64,000 nucleotides of DNA from Monodelphis domestica. Its lineage: Eukaryota; Chordata; Mammalia; Didelphimorphia; Didelphidae. The stretch is taken from assembly GCF_027887165.1 (NCBI RefSeq), contig NC_077235.1:6509378-6573377 (forward strand). The letters are read 5' to 3'. The notes beneath the pieces were generated by a model. It was not told the DNA's origin. It saw nothing but the letters and a program-made list of their open reading frames with translations, and did no database searches. The first letter of the stretch is position 1. Each line of letters opens with the position of its first letter. The translations under genes were made by a program, and so were the position numbers. Shown in pieces: positions 11,457 to 20,559 of this stretch.

Positions 11457-12460
11457 TTAATTACCGTTTGGTGATTCTCTTGAGTTCTGTGCTTGGGCAT
11501 CAAATTTTCTGTTCAGGTCTGGTCTTTTCTTCATGAATGCTTGGAAGTCTTCTATTTTATTAAATGTCCATAATTTCCCCTGTAAGAATATAGTCAGTTT
11601 TGCTGGGTAGTTGATTCTTGGTTGTACACCTAGTTCCCTTGCTTTCTGGAATATAATATTCCATGCCTTTTGGTCCTTCAGTATAGATGCAGCCAGATCC
11701 TGTGTTATCCTCACTGTAGTTCCGTGGTATCTGAATGACTTCTTCTTAGCATCTTGTAATATTTTTCCTTGGTCTGGTAGTTCTTGAATTTGGCCATAAC
11801 ATCCCTGGATGTTGTCAGTTGGGGATTAAATATAGGAGGTGATCTGTGGATTCTTTTAATCTCCACTTTTCCCTCTTGCTCTAGAATACCAGGGAAGTTT
11901 TCTTGGATAATTTCCTGTATTATGTTCAGGCTTTTTCTTTTGTCATGATCTCCCAGTAGACCAATGATTCTTAAGTTGTCTCTCCTGGACCTGTTTTCTA
12001 AATCTTCTTTTTGTGGATGAGGTGTTTCATATTTTCCTCAATTTTTTTATCCTTTTGATTTTCTTTTATAGTTTCCTGCTGCCTTGTGAAGTCATTTGCT
12101 TCTAGTTGTTGTATTCTAGTTTTTAAAGACTGAATTTCATCCCTGGCTTTTTGGTCATCCTTCTCCTTCTGATCTGATTTTCTTTAGAGGTTATCTTTCA
12201 TCTTCTTTGCCTCATTTTCAAGCTGGTTAATTTTGGCTTTCACGACACTATTTTCTCATTTTAGTTCAAGTGCCTCTGTTTCCAGATGACTTACCTTGCC
12301 TTTTAAGTTCTTTTCCTAGATGTCTTCAGCCTCTCTTAATTGCTTTTTGAATTATATTTTGAGTTCTTCCAAAGCTGGTATCCAACTTGCTGGAGTTTCT
12401 GTGTTTTTGCTTGGTGTTCCTTGGTCCTCCTCTGTTCCATTTGCTCTTTGTTCATTGCCT
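11457..12460 (-). pseudogene. L1 ORF1 remnant (RNA-binding chaperone)
   Basis: This is the decayed gene for the L1 ORF1 protein, the trimeric RNA chaperone of the retrotransposition particle. The minus frame 11457-11714 encodes the C-terminal domain, with 'RITQDLAASILKDQKAWNII' and the 'PRINYPAKL' motif typical of L1 ORF1 proteins (Transposase_22 family). Upstream (11,900-12,450) the complement is rich in Lys/Glu/Leu codons, as expected for the coiled coil. A plausible start lies near 12,458. Frameshifts and stops separate the parts. Confidence 0.85.
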
Positions 12461-14040
12461 GGGCTGTCAATTGTAATTTCTTTTCTTAACCCCCTCTAAT
12501 TGCCTGAAATCTTGCTCCTTTGATTTTGTGCTGGATCTGTGGGTTTGGGCTGTTCTATACTGAAGGGGCTTCTTCTGTGCTCTGCTGATTGGTCAAGTTG
12601 ATCCCTGATGTCAGATCTTTCCTAGCTGGCAGCAGAAGCCGAAAAGGAGCTGGGATTTCCCACCTTGTTATTAAAGTATTCTGTAGTAATTGCACCCTTC
12701 ACCCTTGGAGTTTAGTCAGCAAGGCTCTCAGTGGAGTCACTGGTGGAGGGGTGTTGGAGCTTGAGCTTCCCTGCTCTCTGAAGTCTTATCTGCCCTACTG
12801 ATAAGATTAAGCCAGGGCAGAACTGATCTTGCAGAATTGGATGGGCCCTGAAGCCAAAACCTTGGTAAGGGTGGGGCAAGATGGAGTGTCTTCACTGCAA
12901 TTGGGCTGCCTTCTCTGAGCTTCTCCTCCAGCTGCCTCCCTGCTGCCTGTGTTCAACACCCTGAGCCTGACACAGCTTTGGCCAAAAGGTATTCCCTCCA
13001 GACTACCACCCTTGCTGGCCCTTGCTGACCCTCCATAATTCACCTTTGCTGGCCCAGAGATTCCAGTCACCACTGGAGGCTCAGCACTATAAGTGGGGGA
13101 GGGGTCCTTAGGACCTTCCTTCTTCCTTCCCCTGAAACTCAAGTGTTCTAGAATTCAGGCTTTGGGGGGAGTGTACCTTTTAAGTTGAGTCCAGCAGGAG
13201 GGTTCCTTGGTTCAGTCTTGTTATTAGATTTTTCAGTCCCCTCAAAGCATTTTGTTTTTAATTGGTGTGGAAGAGTTTTCAGGGGTATGAACTTTTTCTG
13301 CCTCTATTGTGAAGATTGGATTTAGCTATCTCCTGATTTGTAACAATGAAGATGCTTATTCTAACAAAATCAAGGATTTCTTGGGAACTTTGAATTACTC
13401 CACCCTACTTTGTCTAACAAAATCTGGAATGTCTGTAACCATGCTTGAGGATTGAGTTTTAAGAGGGTGGCCTTTGATAGAGAAATTGACAAATCAGAAA
13501 CAGCTGACAGACCCAGACTGTCCTAAGTCAAGCTTAGGCTACCATTGGTGCAGAGGAGATGCAGGAAAGTGAGGTAGAATCGTCTAGGTTTCATGGGGCT
13601 TCCTTTTGTCGGTCTGTTTTCTTGGAGAGTTGGCTCTTGCTGGCAAGCATGCTAAGCGTTCTAACATCTTGGAGTGGTGGCAGCTATTTGTCTGGGTTTT
13701 GGCAGTGAGTTTGCCCTTGAGCTAATTAATGTTGAGGCATCTTGGCTGAGCCCTCTTGGAGTTCAGGCTGATTCCTTCCTCCTTTACTCTCCAAGACTTT
13801 ATCTTCCTAGAGCCTCTAATCTTCACCCCATGGCACAATCCAGGCGGGAGAAATCCTACACCCTTTCCTTCTCCCTTCTTCTTAATTTCTTTACACTATA
13901 TTAATTAAATCACCATAAATTTCAAGCTGACTTGGGTATTTTTTTTATTTGGGATATCCCATGGTGACCAATAATTAATATAGTTTAGGTCACAATGCTA
14001 AAATTATCCTTTACACTATGCTGTCATCTTGACTGTGTAG
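12461..14040 (-). mobile_element. L1 5' UTR/promoter region with an LTR inside
   Basis: Sequence between ORF1 and the L1 5' end. It is locally G/C-rich (12,530-13,140) but CpG-poor. With the LTR removed, the 5' end reads on the minus strand 'gtcaagatgacagcatagag' followed by 'gcag', matching the plus-strand L1 at 16.17 kb ('gtcaagatggtagcatagaa' followed by 'gcag'). Open frames at 12589-12801 and 12807-13142 show no domain. Confidence 0.75.
13308..14015 (+). mobile_element. Solo LTR of an endogenous retrovirus, nested in L1
   Basis: A 708-bp segment with TG...CA ends ('tgtgaagattgg' to 'tcctttaca'). It is flanked by a 4-bp duplication CTAT at 13304-13307 and 14016-14019. Removing it and one CTAT restores the expected L1 5' sequence, which proves the borders. 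A 4-bp duplication is typical of gammaretrovirus-like (ERV1) elements. Orientation is inferred from an ATTAAA-type polyadenylation signal near 13,903 with about 110 bp of U5-like sequence after it. No internal retroviral genes remain. Confidence 0.85.
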
Positions 14041-14069
14041 TGGTGAAGATACCTTTAGGCAACCAACTC

Positions 14070-14180
14070 CAGCAAACATTTAGAAAGTGAGTATTTTGTT
14101 CCAGGCACTATACAAGACCTGGAGACACAAAGATAAAACCCAAATGGTCTCAATCCTCGTGTTTTTGCTCTATTTGAGGC
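14070..14180 (-). mobile_element. L2 fragment
   Basis: 'ttgttccaggcactatacaa' and 'gacctggagacacaaagata' are the complement of the L2 3' end. It begins just outside the L1 target duplication. Confidence 0.6.
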
Positions 14181-15085
14181 ATACAACATATGTGTCCATG
14201 TTTGTAGGTCACTTCCTGGACACTGAGTCAATTTTTTGTTATCTGAAATGAAATCTCACTTATTTTTTCCTTCTGGATTTTGTTAAAGATAGAAATAGAA
14301 AAAACTGAAACAGAGAAGCAAGTGGTTTACAGATTTATTTAGTACAATGCTTTTTTACTGAACCTATAAATTTTGTTTATTGTTTTTCTTGGTTCCATAG
14401 GTAAAGTATAATAGCAACTGCAGCTAGAAATATTTTGCTTCCATTTTCCTCATCCACATTCCCTCAATCCATTGAATATATGTTATTAGTAAGGTTAGCA
14501 TTTCTACTGCTGTCACGTATTCCTGGAGGCATTGCATAACCTTGCATTATCCATTATCTTTTGGGAAAAGCTTCCTATCTTGGTCCATTACAAATGATTC
14601 TGGTTCTTGGTTTTAGGCTACTACTGTATCATATCATAGAAAGGTCCTTTGATTCTCCTGCTTTTAAAAATACTTCGATGTAAACAAAGGACACATTTTG
14701 TCCCTTTTGAGATGATTACTTGGTTTTCATTTTATTCCTATTAGACTAATCACACAAGGCCTCTTTGGAATCTTCCTAATCTTAAATGGCTTTTATTTCC
14801 ATATAAATACAAGGTGGTCATTGTGAACCATTTGAGAGTGTATTATTGTAGCCTCTTTTCTAATATTTTCTATACTCTCCTAGCAACTATTTATTATTAA
14901 TATCTATCCATGATTCTTCTCTATATACATCCTCCTTGTTTTAGGTATCAGGACCCTATACTTGTGTGTTTCTGGGATACTTGTAGGATATTAAGGAAAA
15001 ATTACAAATCCTCGGACCCTCCATAGTTCACAAAGCCCGCTTCTAGTCAGGGGGTTGTAGAAGAGTCTGAAGTTCATATCACACA
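14181..15085. other. A/T-rich sequence, no feature recognised
   Basis: No open frame of note, no repeat family that I can name and no splice-flanked exon. It may be old LINE-derived DNA beyond recognition. Confidence 0.4.
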
Positions 15086-15142
15086 CACACTCTCTGTCTC
15101 TCTGTCTTTTTCTCTGTCTCTGTCTCTCTGTCTCTCTCATGC
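15082..15142. repeat. Low-complexity CA/CT tract
   Basis: A short CA run followed by imperfect 'tctctgtctc' repeats. No coding potential. Confidence 0.85.
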
Positions 15143-15479
15143 AAGTTGTATATAAATCCCATAGAGCATAACCAAGTCTTCTTAACCAAACCAGATATAC
15201 AGAAATTTCTCATACTTCACCTCCTCCAGTGGCCTCCACTCCTTCCAAATCTATCAAGGATTTTTTTACTTCTACTCTAGTGCTTTGGATTGATTGATGC
15301 AATAGAATTATTCTCACTTAGTTAAGGAAATTAATGTGGAGTAATTGATTGAATGAATCAACTCCTGCTCTCACATCTCATTTTTTAAAAAATTGTTTAT
15401 AGATGTATTCTTTGACTTCTAATTATATGACATTGCATTATTTAATCTTTATTTAAGTATGTTGGTTGTTAATATCAAT

Positions 15480-15536
15480 TAGTCAACTAGCATTTATTAA
15501 GCACCAGCTATGTGCCAGCCAAAATTCTAAGCGCTT
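15480..15536 (-). mobile_element. L2 3' end fragment
   Basis: 'ctagcatttattaagcacca' and 'gctatgtgccagcc' are the complement of the L2 terminus. The following 180 bp (to 15,722) is unrelated and unrecognised. Confidence 0.7.
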
Positions 15537-15884
15537 GTGTAGAGGGAATTTCATCCCCTCCCCCTCCTGGATTGCCAACCCAGTTCATCCCATTTTTCAC
15601 ATGCCAGCGCTGCGTCCATAAACATAAATAAAAGTGTGTGGATGGAGGCCAGCAACTACTACTTTCCTGAGCAGGCATGAGAGATGGAAGGAGGATTCTG
15701 CAGGATGAGCTACATGTGGACATACTTAGAGTAAGAAAGAGTCTTTAAATCTATACTTTTCTACCTTTTCTATTTCCAGTGGTTATTAATAATGGAATTA
15801 TTATGGAAAATTAGAACTTGAAGATATTGATTTAAATCTAACATACTGAAGATAAAAAGAAAGTCCAAAAATCTTTTATCTTAA

Positions 15885-16095
15885 AATAATAACAATGATA
15901 ATGTTAATACTAAATATGTACACTTTGCTTTAAGGTTTTACAATGTGCTTTACAGATAGTGTTACTTTTGATTCTCACAACAGTGCTTTGAAGTAGGTGC
16001 AATTATTATCCCCATTTTACTGAGAACTTAAGTAATACACATACATAGCAAATGCCTAAATTATCATTCTAACTCAGTATTTCTTAACTCTATAT
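15885..16095 (-). mobile_element. MIR SINE fragment
   Basis: 'gtgctttacagatagtgtta', 'gattctcacaacagtgcttt' and 'attattatccccattttact' are the complement of the MIR second half. Confidence 0.75.
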
Positions 16096-16238
16096 CTCAT
16101 GTTCTATCTTTGTGATCTGTAAAGAATAAGCTTAATAGTTCTGTTTTGATTTGCTTCTGGAGGTGGAGTCAAGATGGTAGCATAGAAGCAGGGAAAGTTC
16201 AGACCTCTGAAAACCCCTCCTTACCAATTATAAACTAA

Positions 16239-16399
16239 ATGCTCCTAGGAGATGACACAAACATGGTACTGATCCCAAAGCCAGGCAGGTCAAAAAGAGT
16301 GAAAGAAAACTATAGGCCAATCTCCCTAATGAATATAGATGCAAAAATATTAAATAGGATACTAGCAAAAAGACTCCAGCAAGTGATCATGAGAGTTAT
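16239..16399 (+). pseudogene. L1 ORF2 fragment, reverse transcriptase start
   Basis: The encoded text contains '[20 protein letters not shown]' followed by '[20 protein letters not shown]', the first conserved RT blocks of L1 ORF2. The frame is cut by the LTR-like insert. It continues in phase beyond 16,969 if the insert is ignored. Confidence 0.9.
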
Positions 16400-16963
16400 T
16401 ATAACAATCTGGCCAGCGGTTGCTATATAATTTTTCTTTGTGGGTTATAGCTTGAGAAGGAGAAGGGAGCCTGAGAAAAATGGGTGATAAATGAAGATTC
16501 AAAGACAAGTTAATTGATATGGGGAGCAGCGCTTGCTCCTATAATATTTTCCTTTGAAAATTAATTAAAGGAAAATATGATAAATAAGAAAACATGTGGA
16601 AGTAAGAATTCCTAGGTAGAGATAAAGAGAGATAGGAGGAGGAACTCCGAAGATGCAGGAATCAAGAGAGAGAAAATGCACTCCTCTCTCCCATTTATTG
16701 AGGAGTGGATTGGGAGGTGTTCAATGAATACGTAACATAGCATAGGTGTTTAACATTGATTGAATTGATAATGATGAAAACAAAGAGGTGGAGGTAAATC
16801 CAATCTACCACTTTGCAAATGAGTGTGCTCTGAGGCATGGCCAAGCCAAGAGCCAGTTCATGAATCATACACTGACCATCAAGAGATCTAACCCTGCGTC
16901 TTGTAATACAATATCAATACATCAATCATACTTCCCAGATGCCAATATTCCTGTTATGCTATA
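16400..16963 (-). mobile_element. LTR-like insertion inside L1 ORF2
   Basis: This sequence separates ORF2 codons ...R-V-I from N-Y-D-Q-V-G-F..., so its borders are fixed to within a few bases. Exact 4-bp repeats TATT lie at 16397-16400 and 16966-16969. An alternative is a 5-bp duplication, gttat/gctat. The ends form an imperfect inverted repeat (TATAACA/TATAGCA), possibly mutated TG...CA. On the minus strand there is an AATAAA in the middle ('ctcaataaatgggag'). A solo LTR is the best fit. No coding sequence is visible. Confidence 0.55.
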
Positions 16964-16968
16964 GCTAT

Positions 16969-18558
16969 TAACTATGACCAGGTGGGATTCATACTAGGAA
17001 TGCAAGGATGGTTCAATATTAGGAAAACCATCCACATTATTGACCATATCATCAAGCAAACCAACAAAATTCACATGATTATCTCAATAGATGCAGAAAA
17101 AGCCTTTGACAAAATACAACACCCATTCCTTTTGAAAACACTAGAAAGCATAGGAATAGAAGGGTCATTCCTAAAAATAATAAACAGTATATATCTGAAA
17201 CCATCAGCTAATGTCATCTGCAATGGGGATAAACTAAAAGCATTCCCAATAAGATCATGAGTGAAACAAGGATGCCCATTATCGCCTCTATTATTTAACA
17301 TTGTACTAGAAACACTAGCAGTAGCAATTAGAGAAGAAAAAGAAATTGAAGGTATTAAAATAGTCAATGAAGAGACCAAGCTATCACTCTTTGCAGCTGA
17401 AATGATGGTCTACTTAAAGAATCCTAGAGAATCAGCCAAAAAGCTAGTCGAAATAATCAACAATTTTAGCAAAGTTGCAGGATACAAAATAAACCCACAT
17501 AAATCATAAGCATTTCTATATATTTTCAACAAATCTCAGCAACAAGAATTAGAGAAATTCCATTTAAAATCACCCTAGACAATATAAAATACTTAGGAAT
17601 CTATCTGCCGAGACAAGCATAGGAACTATATGAACACAACTACAAAACACTTTCCACACAACTAAAACTAGATCTAAACAAATGGAAAAACATCAATTGT
17701 TCACGGGTAGGACAAGCTAACATTATACAAATGACAATTATACCCAAGTTAATTTACTTATTTAGTGCCATACCCACTGAACTACCAAAAAACTTTTTTA
17801 CTGAATTAGAAAAAAAACCATAACAAATTTCATTTGGAAGAACAAAAGATCAAGGATATCCAGAGAAATCATGAAAAAAAAATGCAAAGGAAGGAGGACT
17901 TGCAATCCCAGATCTCAAACTACACTATAAAGCAGAGGTCATCAAAACAATTTGGTACTGCCTAAGAGACAGAAAGGAGGACCAATGGAATAGACTTGGG
18001 GTAAGTGACCTCAGCAAGACAGTCTATGACAAGCCCAAAGATCCCAGCTCTTGGGACCAAAATCTATTATTTAATAAAAAAAAAAAACTACTGGGAAAAT
18101 TGGAAGACAGTATGGGAGAGATTGGGTTTGGATCAATATCTCACAGCCTATGCAAAGATAAGCTCAGAATGGATGAATGACTTGAATACAAAGAAGGAAG
18201 ATATAAGCAAGTTAGGTGAACACAGAAGAGTATACATGTCAGATCTTTGGGAAAGTAAAGATTTTAAAACCAAGCAAGAGCTAGAAAAATCACAAAATGT
18301 AAAATCAATTATTTTTATTACATCAAATTAAAAAGTTCTTGTACAAACAAAACCAATGCAACCAGAATTAGAAGGGAAGCACAAACTGGGAAACAATCTT
18401 CATAACAAAAACCTCTGACAGAGGTCTAATTACTCAAATTTATAAAGAGCTAAACCAATTGTACGAGAAATCAAGCCATTCTCCAATTGATAAATGGGCA
18501 AGGGACATGAATAGGCAGTTTTCAATTAAAGAAATAAAAATTATTAATAAGCACATGA
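16969..18558 (+). pseudogene. L1 ORF2 reverse transcriptase remnant
   Basis: Consecutive frames at 16982-17260, 17261-17509 and 18005-18331 encode L1 RT. They include '[20 protein letters not shown]' and '[18 protein letters not shown]', and '[20 protein letters not shown]' follows the stop between the first two frames. The catalytic F-A-D-D-type motif is replaced by '[10 protein letters not shown]', so the active site is lost. Stops and shifts at 17,260 and 17,510 confirm a dead copy. Confidence 0.9.
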
Positions 18559-19123
18559 TGGTGGTGGTAGTCTCTCGGTAACCGAGTATGACGATTGTCT
18601 TTGTGCATTTTTGTGCACAAAGACACTTGTGCATGAAGATTTAAGTGGAAAAGTCGATGCACAGAGACAGTCCCACTCTCTCGGCATTGGAAGCCTGGGT
18701 GCAGTGGCACGAAAAGTCGTTACACCTGGAGACTTCCTCAGCTGCATTGGATGGTCATGTTGTCTTTTGTGCTCCAACATGCCCTAAGCACTCCACAGTG
18801 CCTTGCTGCATCGCCATCTCAGCCTTTGAACCTTCTTGTTGGTTTCTTCTGCCTGTTCCGCCGAAAGAGTCTTCACATGCTGAGTGTGCAAAGCCCTAAT
18901 TCACCAGGGGTCCACGACGACCCAATGGCTACCCTCACAAGGTTTAGCCGGCCTGTCGAAGCTGTTGCCCGGGGTGTGGCCTCTGCCGCATGCTAGCAGC
19001 TACTGGGAGCCACAAGTGAGAGCTGGGTGTCAGGTGAGGGTCACAGGCTGGAGAGCTACCCTAGGAGGGCACGAAAGCCCTCCATACCAAAGATATTACT
19101 CCTCCCTGAGCACCCCATACACC
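18559..19123. mobile_element. CpG-rich 565-bp insert of unknown class
   Basis: It splits the L1 text 'ataagcacatga | gaaagtgttc', with CATGA repeated on both sides (18554-18558 and 19124-19128; 7 bp with one mismatch). The insert is far richer in CpG than its host and has no poly(A) tail. It opens with 'tggtggtggtag' and a small palindrome around CTCGGTAACCGAG. It repeats TGTGCA several times near its left end. I do not recognise the family. The 5-bp duplication would suit an LTR or another integrase/transposase product. Small frames on both strands show no domain. Confidence 0.6.
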
Positions 19124-19128
19124 CATGA

Positions 19129-19650
19129 GAAAGTGTTCTAAATCTCTTATAATCAGAGAAATGCAAATCAAAACAACTCTGAGGTATCACCTCACACCTA
19201 GCAGATTGGCTAACATGAAAGCAATGGAAAGTAATGAATATTGGAAGGGATGTGGCAAAATGGGGACATTAATGCATTGCTGGTGGAGTTGTGAATTAAC
19301 CCAACCATTCTGGAGGGCAATTTGGAACTGTGCCCAAAAAGCACTAAAAGACTGTCTGCCCTTTGATCTAGTCATAGCACTGCTGGATTTGTTCCCCAAA
19401 GAGATAATAAGGAAAAAGACTTGTACAAGAATATTCATAGCTGAGCTCTTTGTGGTGGCAAAATATTGGAAAATGAGGGGATGCCCTCCAATTGGGGAAT
19501 GGCTGAACAAATTGTGGTATATGTTGGGGATGGAATACTATTGTGCTCAAATGAATAATAAAGTGGAGGAATTTCATGTGAACTTGAATGACCTCCAGGA
19601 ATTGATGCAGAGTGAAAGGAGCAGAACCAGGAGAACATTGTACACAGAGA
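19129..19650 (+). pseudogene. L1 ORF2 C-terminal remnant
   Basis: The frame encodes the L1 ORF2 C-terminal cysteine motif ('[20 protein letters not shown]') and the '[13 protein letters not shown]' segment. It then runs into the inserted 28S rRNA, where the reading frame ends. It is homologous to the complement of 8.8-9.3 kb. Confidence 0.9.
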
Positions 19651-19885
19651 AGTGTTCCATGTGAACAGCAGTTGAACATGGGTCAGTCGGTCCTTAGAGA
19701 TAGGTGAGCGCCGTTCCGAAGGGATGGGCGATGGCCTCCGTTGCCCTCAGCCAATCGAAAGGGAGTCGGGTTTAGATCCCTGAATCCAGAGTGGCGGAGA
19801 CGGACGCCATGAGGTGTCCAGTGCGGTAACGCGACCGATCCCGGAGAAGCCGGCGGGAGCCCCGGGGAGAGTTCTCTTTTCTTTG
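19651..19885 (+). pseudogene. 28S ribosomal RNA fragment captured inside L1
   Basis: This 235-bp piece matches an internal part of vertebrate 28S rRNA. It starts 'gttccatgtgaacagcagtt', passes 'gtccagtgcggtaacgcgac' and 'ggagaagccggcgggagccc', and ends 'gttctcttttctttg'. It is in the sense orientation relative to L1. Most differences from my memory of 28S are C-to-T or G-to-A at CpG sites, so it is a decayed copy rather than a functional gene. The L1 text on both sides is contiguous apart from about one base ('cacagaga' / 'tgatacactg'), with 3-4 bases of shared sequence at each joint. Confidence 0.92.
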
Positions 19886-20340
19886 TGATACACTGTGGTA
19901 CAATCGAATGCAATGGACTTCTCCATTAGTGGCAATGCAGTGATCCTAAACAACTTGGAGGGATGTACGAGAAAGAACACTATCCACATTCAGAGGAAAA
20001 ACTGTGGCAGTAGAAACACAGAAGAAAAACAACTGCTCGATTACATGGGTTGAGGGGATATGGTTGGGGATGTAGACTCTGGGTGAACATCCTAATGCAA
20101 ATACCAACAATATGGATATAGGTTTTGATCAAGAACACATATAATGCCCAGTAAAATTGCACATCAGCTATGGGGATGGCCGGGGGAGGGGAGGGAGAGA
20201 AATAATATGATTCTTGTAACCAAGGAATAATGTTCTAAATTGACTCAATAAATTAAAAAAAAATTAATAGCTCTTTTTTTCCTTGAGTCCTTCGTGCCCT
20301 CTTTCATGATCAATTTTTGTAATGGTATGATGAATTTCTA

Positions 20341-20542
20341 TTTTTTTAAACCCATACCTTCTGTCTTGGAGTCAATACTGTCTATTGGCTCCAAGGCAGA
20401 AGAGCATTAAGGACTAGGCAATGAGGGTCAAGTGACTTTCCCAGGATCACACAAGCTGGGAAGTGTCTGAGGTCAGATTTGAACTTAGGACCTCCTGTCT
20501 ATAGGCCTGACTCTCAATCCACTGAGCCACCCAGCTGCCCCC
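20341..20542 (-). mobile_element. Marsupial tRNA-derived SINE
   Basis: The complement of the SINE seen at 2.4 kb: a T-run, then 'ccttctgtcttggagtcaat', 'aggtcagatttgaacttagg', 'ccactgagccacccagctgc' and CCCC at the 5' end. An imperfect target duplication (tgatgaatttct / tggtggatttct) flanks it. It is a fairly young, near full-length copy. Confidence 0.9.
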
Positions 20543-20548
20543 TGGTGG
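20537..20548 (-). promoter_or_regulatory. CTCF core motif at a SINE/flank junction
   Basis: GCCCCCTGGTGG is the exact complement of CCACCAGGGGGC, which fits the CTCF core CCASYAGRKGGC. Its left half is the SINE 5' end and its right half is flanking DNA. Binding is inferred from the motif only. Confidence 0.5.
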
Positions 20549-20559
20549 ATTTCTGAAAA

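Larger units (their letters stand above)
16132..20284 (+). mobile_element. Mosaic L1 LINE with three foreign inserts
   Basis: A plus-strand L1. It has a 5' UTR start (16158-16245, 'gtggagtcaagatggtagca'), then a direct jump into the ORF2 reverse transcriptase (16246). ORF2 continues to about 19,650, followed by the 3' UTR and an A-run at 20,254-20,263. ORF1 and the endonuclease are missing. Three foreign segments interrupt it: LTR-like 16400-16963, CpG-rich 18559-19123 and 28S rRNA 19651-19885. Imperfect flanking repeats, 'ttaatagttctg' at 16132 and 'ttaatagctct' at 20264, look like a degenerate target duplication. Confidence 0.85.

Noticed and set aside
16245..16250. Retrotransposed spliced L1 RNA
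   Set aside because: I looked for intron-type GT...AG ends at the 5' UTR/ORF2 joint by comparing the two L1s. The sequence after the joint in the other copy does not start with GT.
19651..19885. Functional rRNA gene
   Set aside because: Only an internal 28S segment, CpG-decayed and embedded in L1, with no promoter or flanking rDNA.
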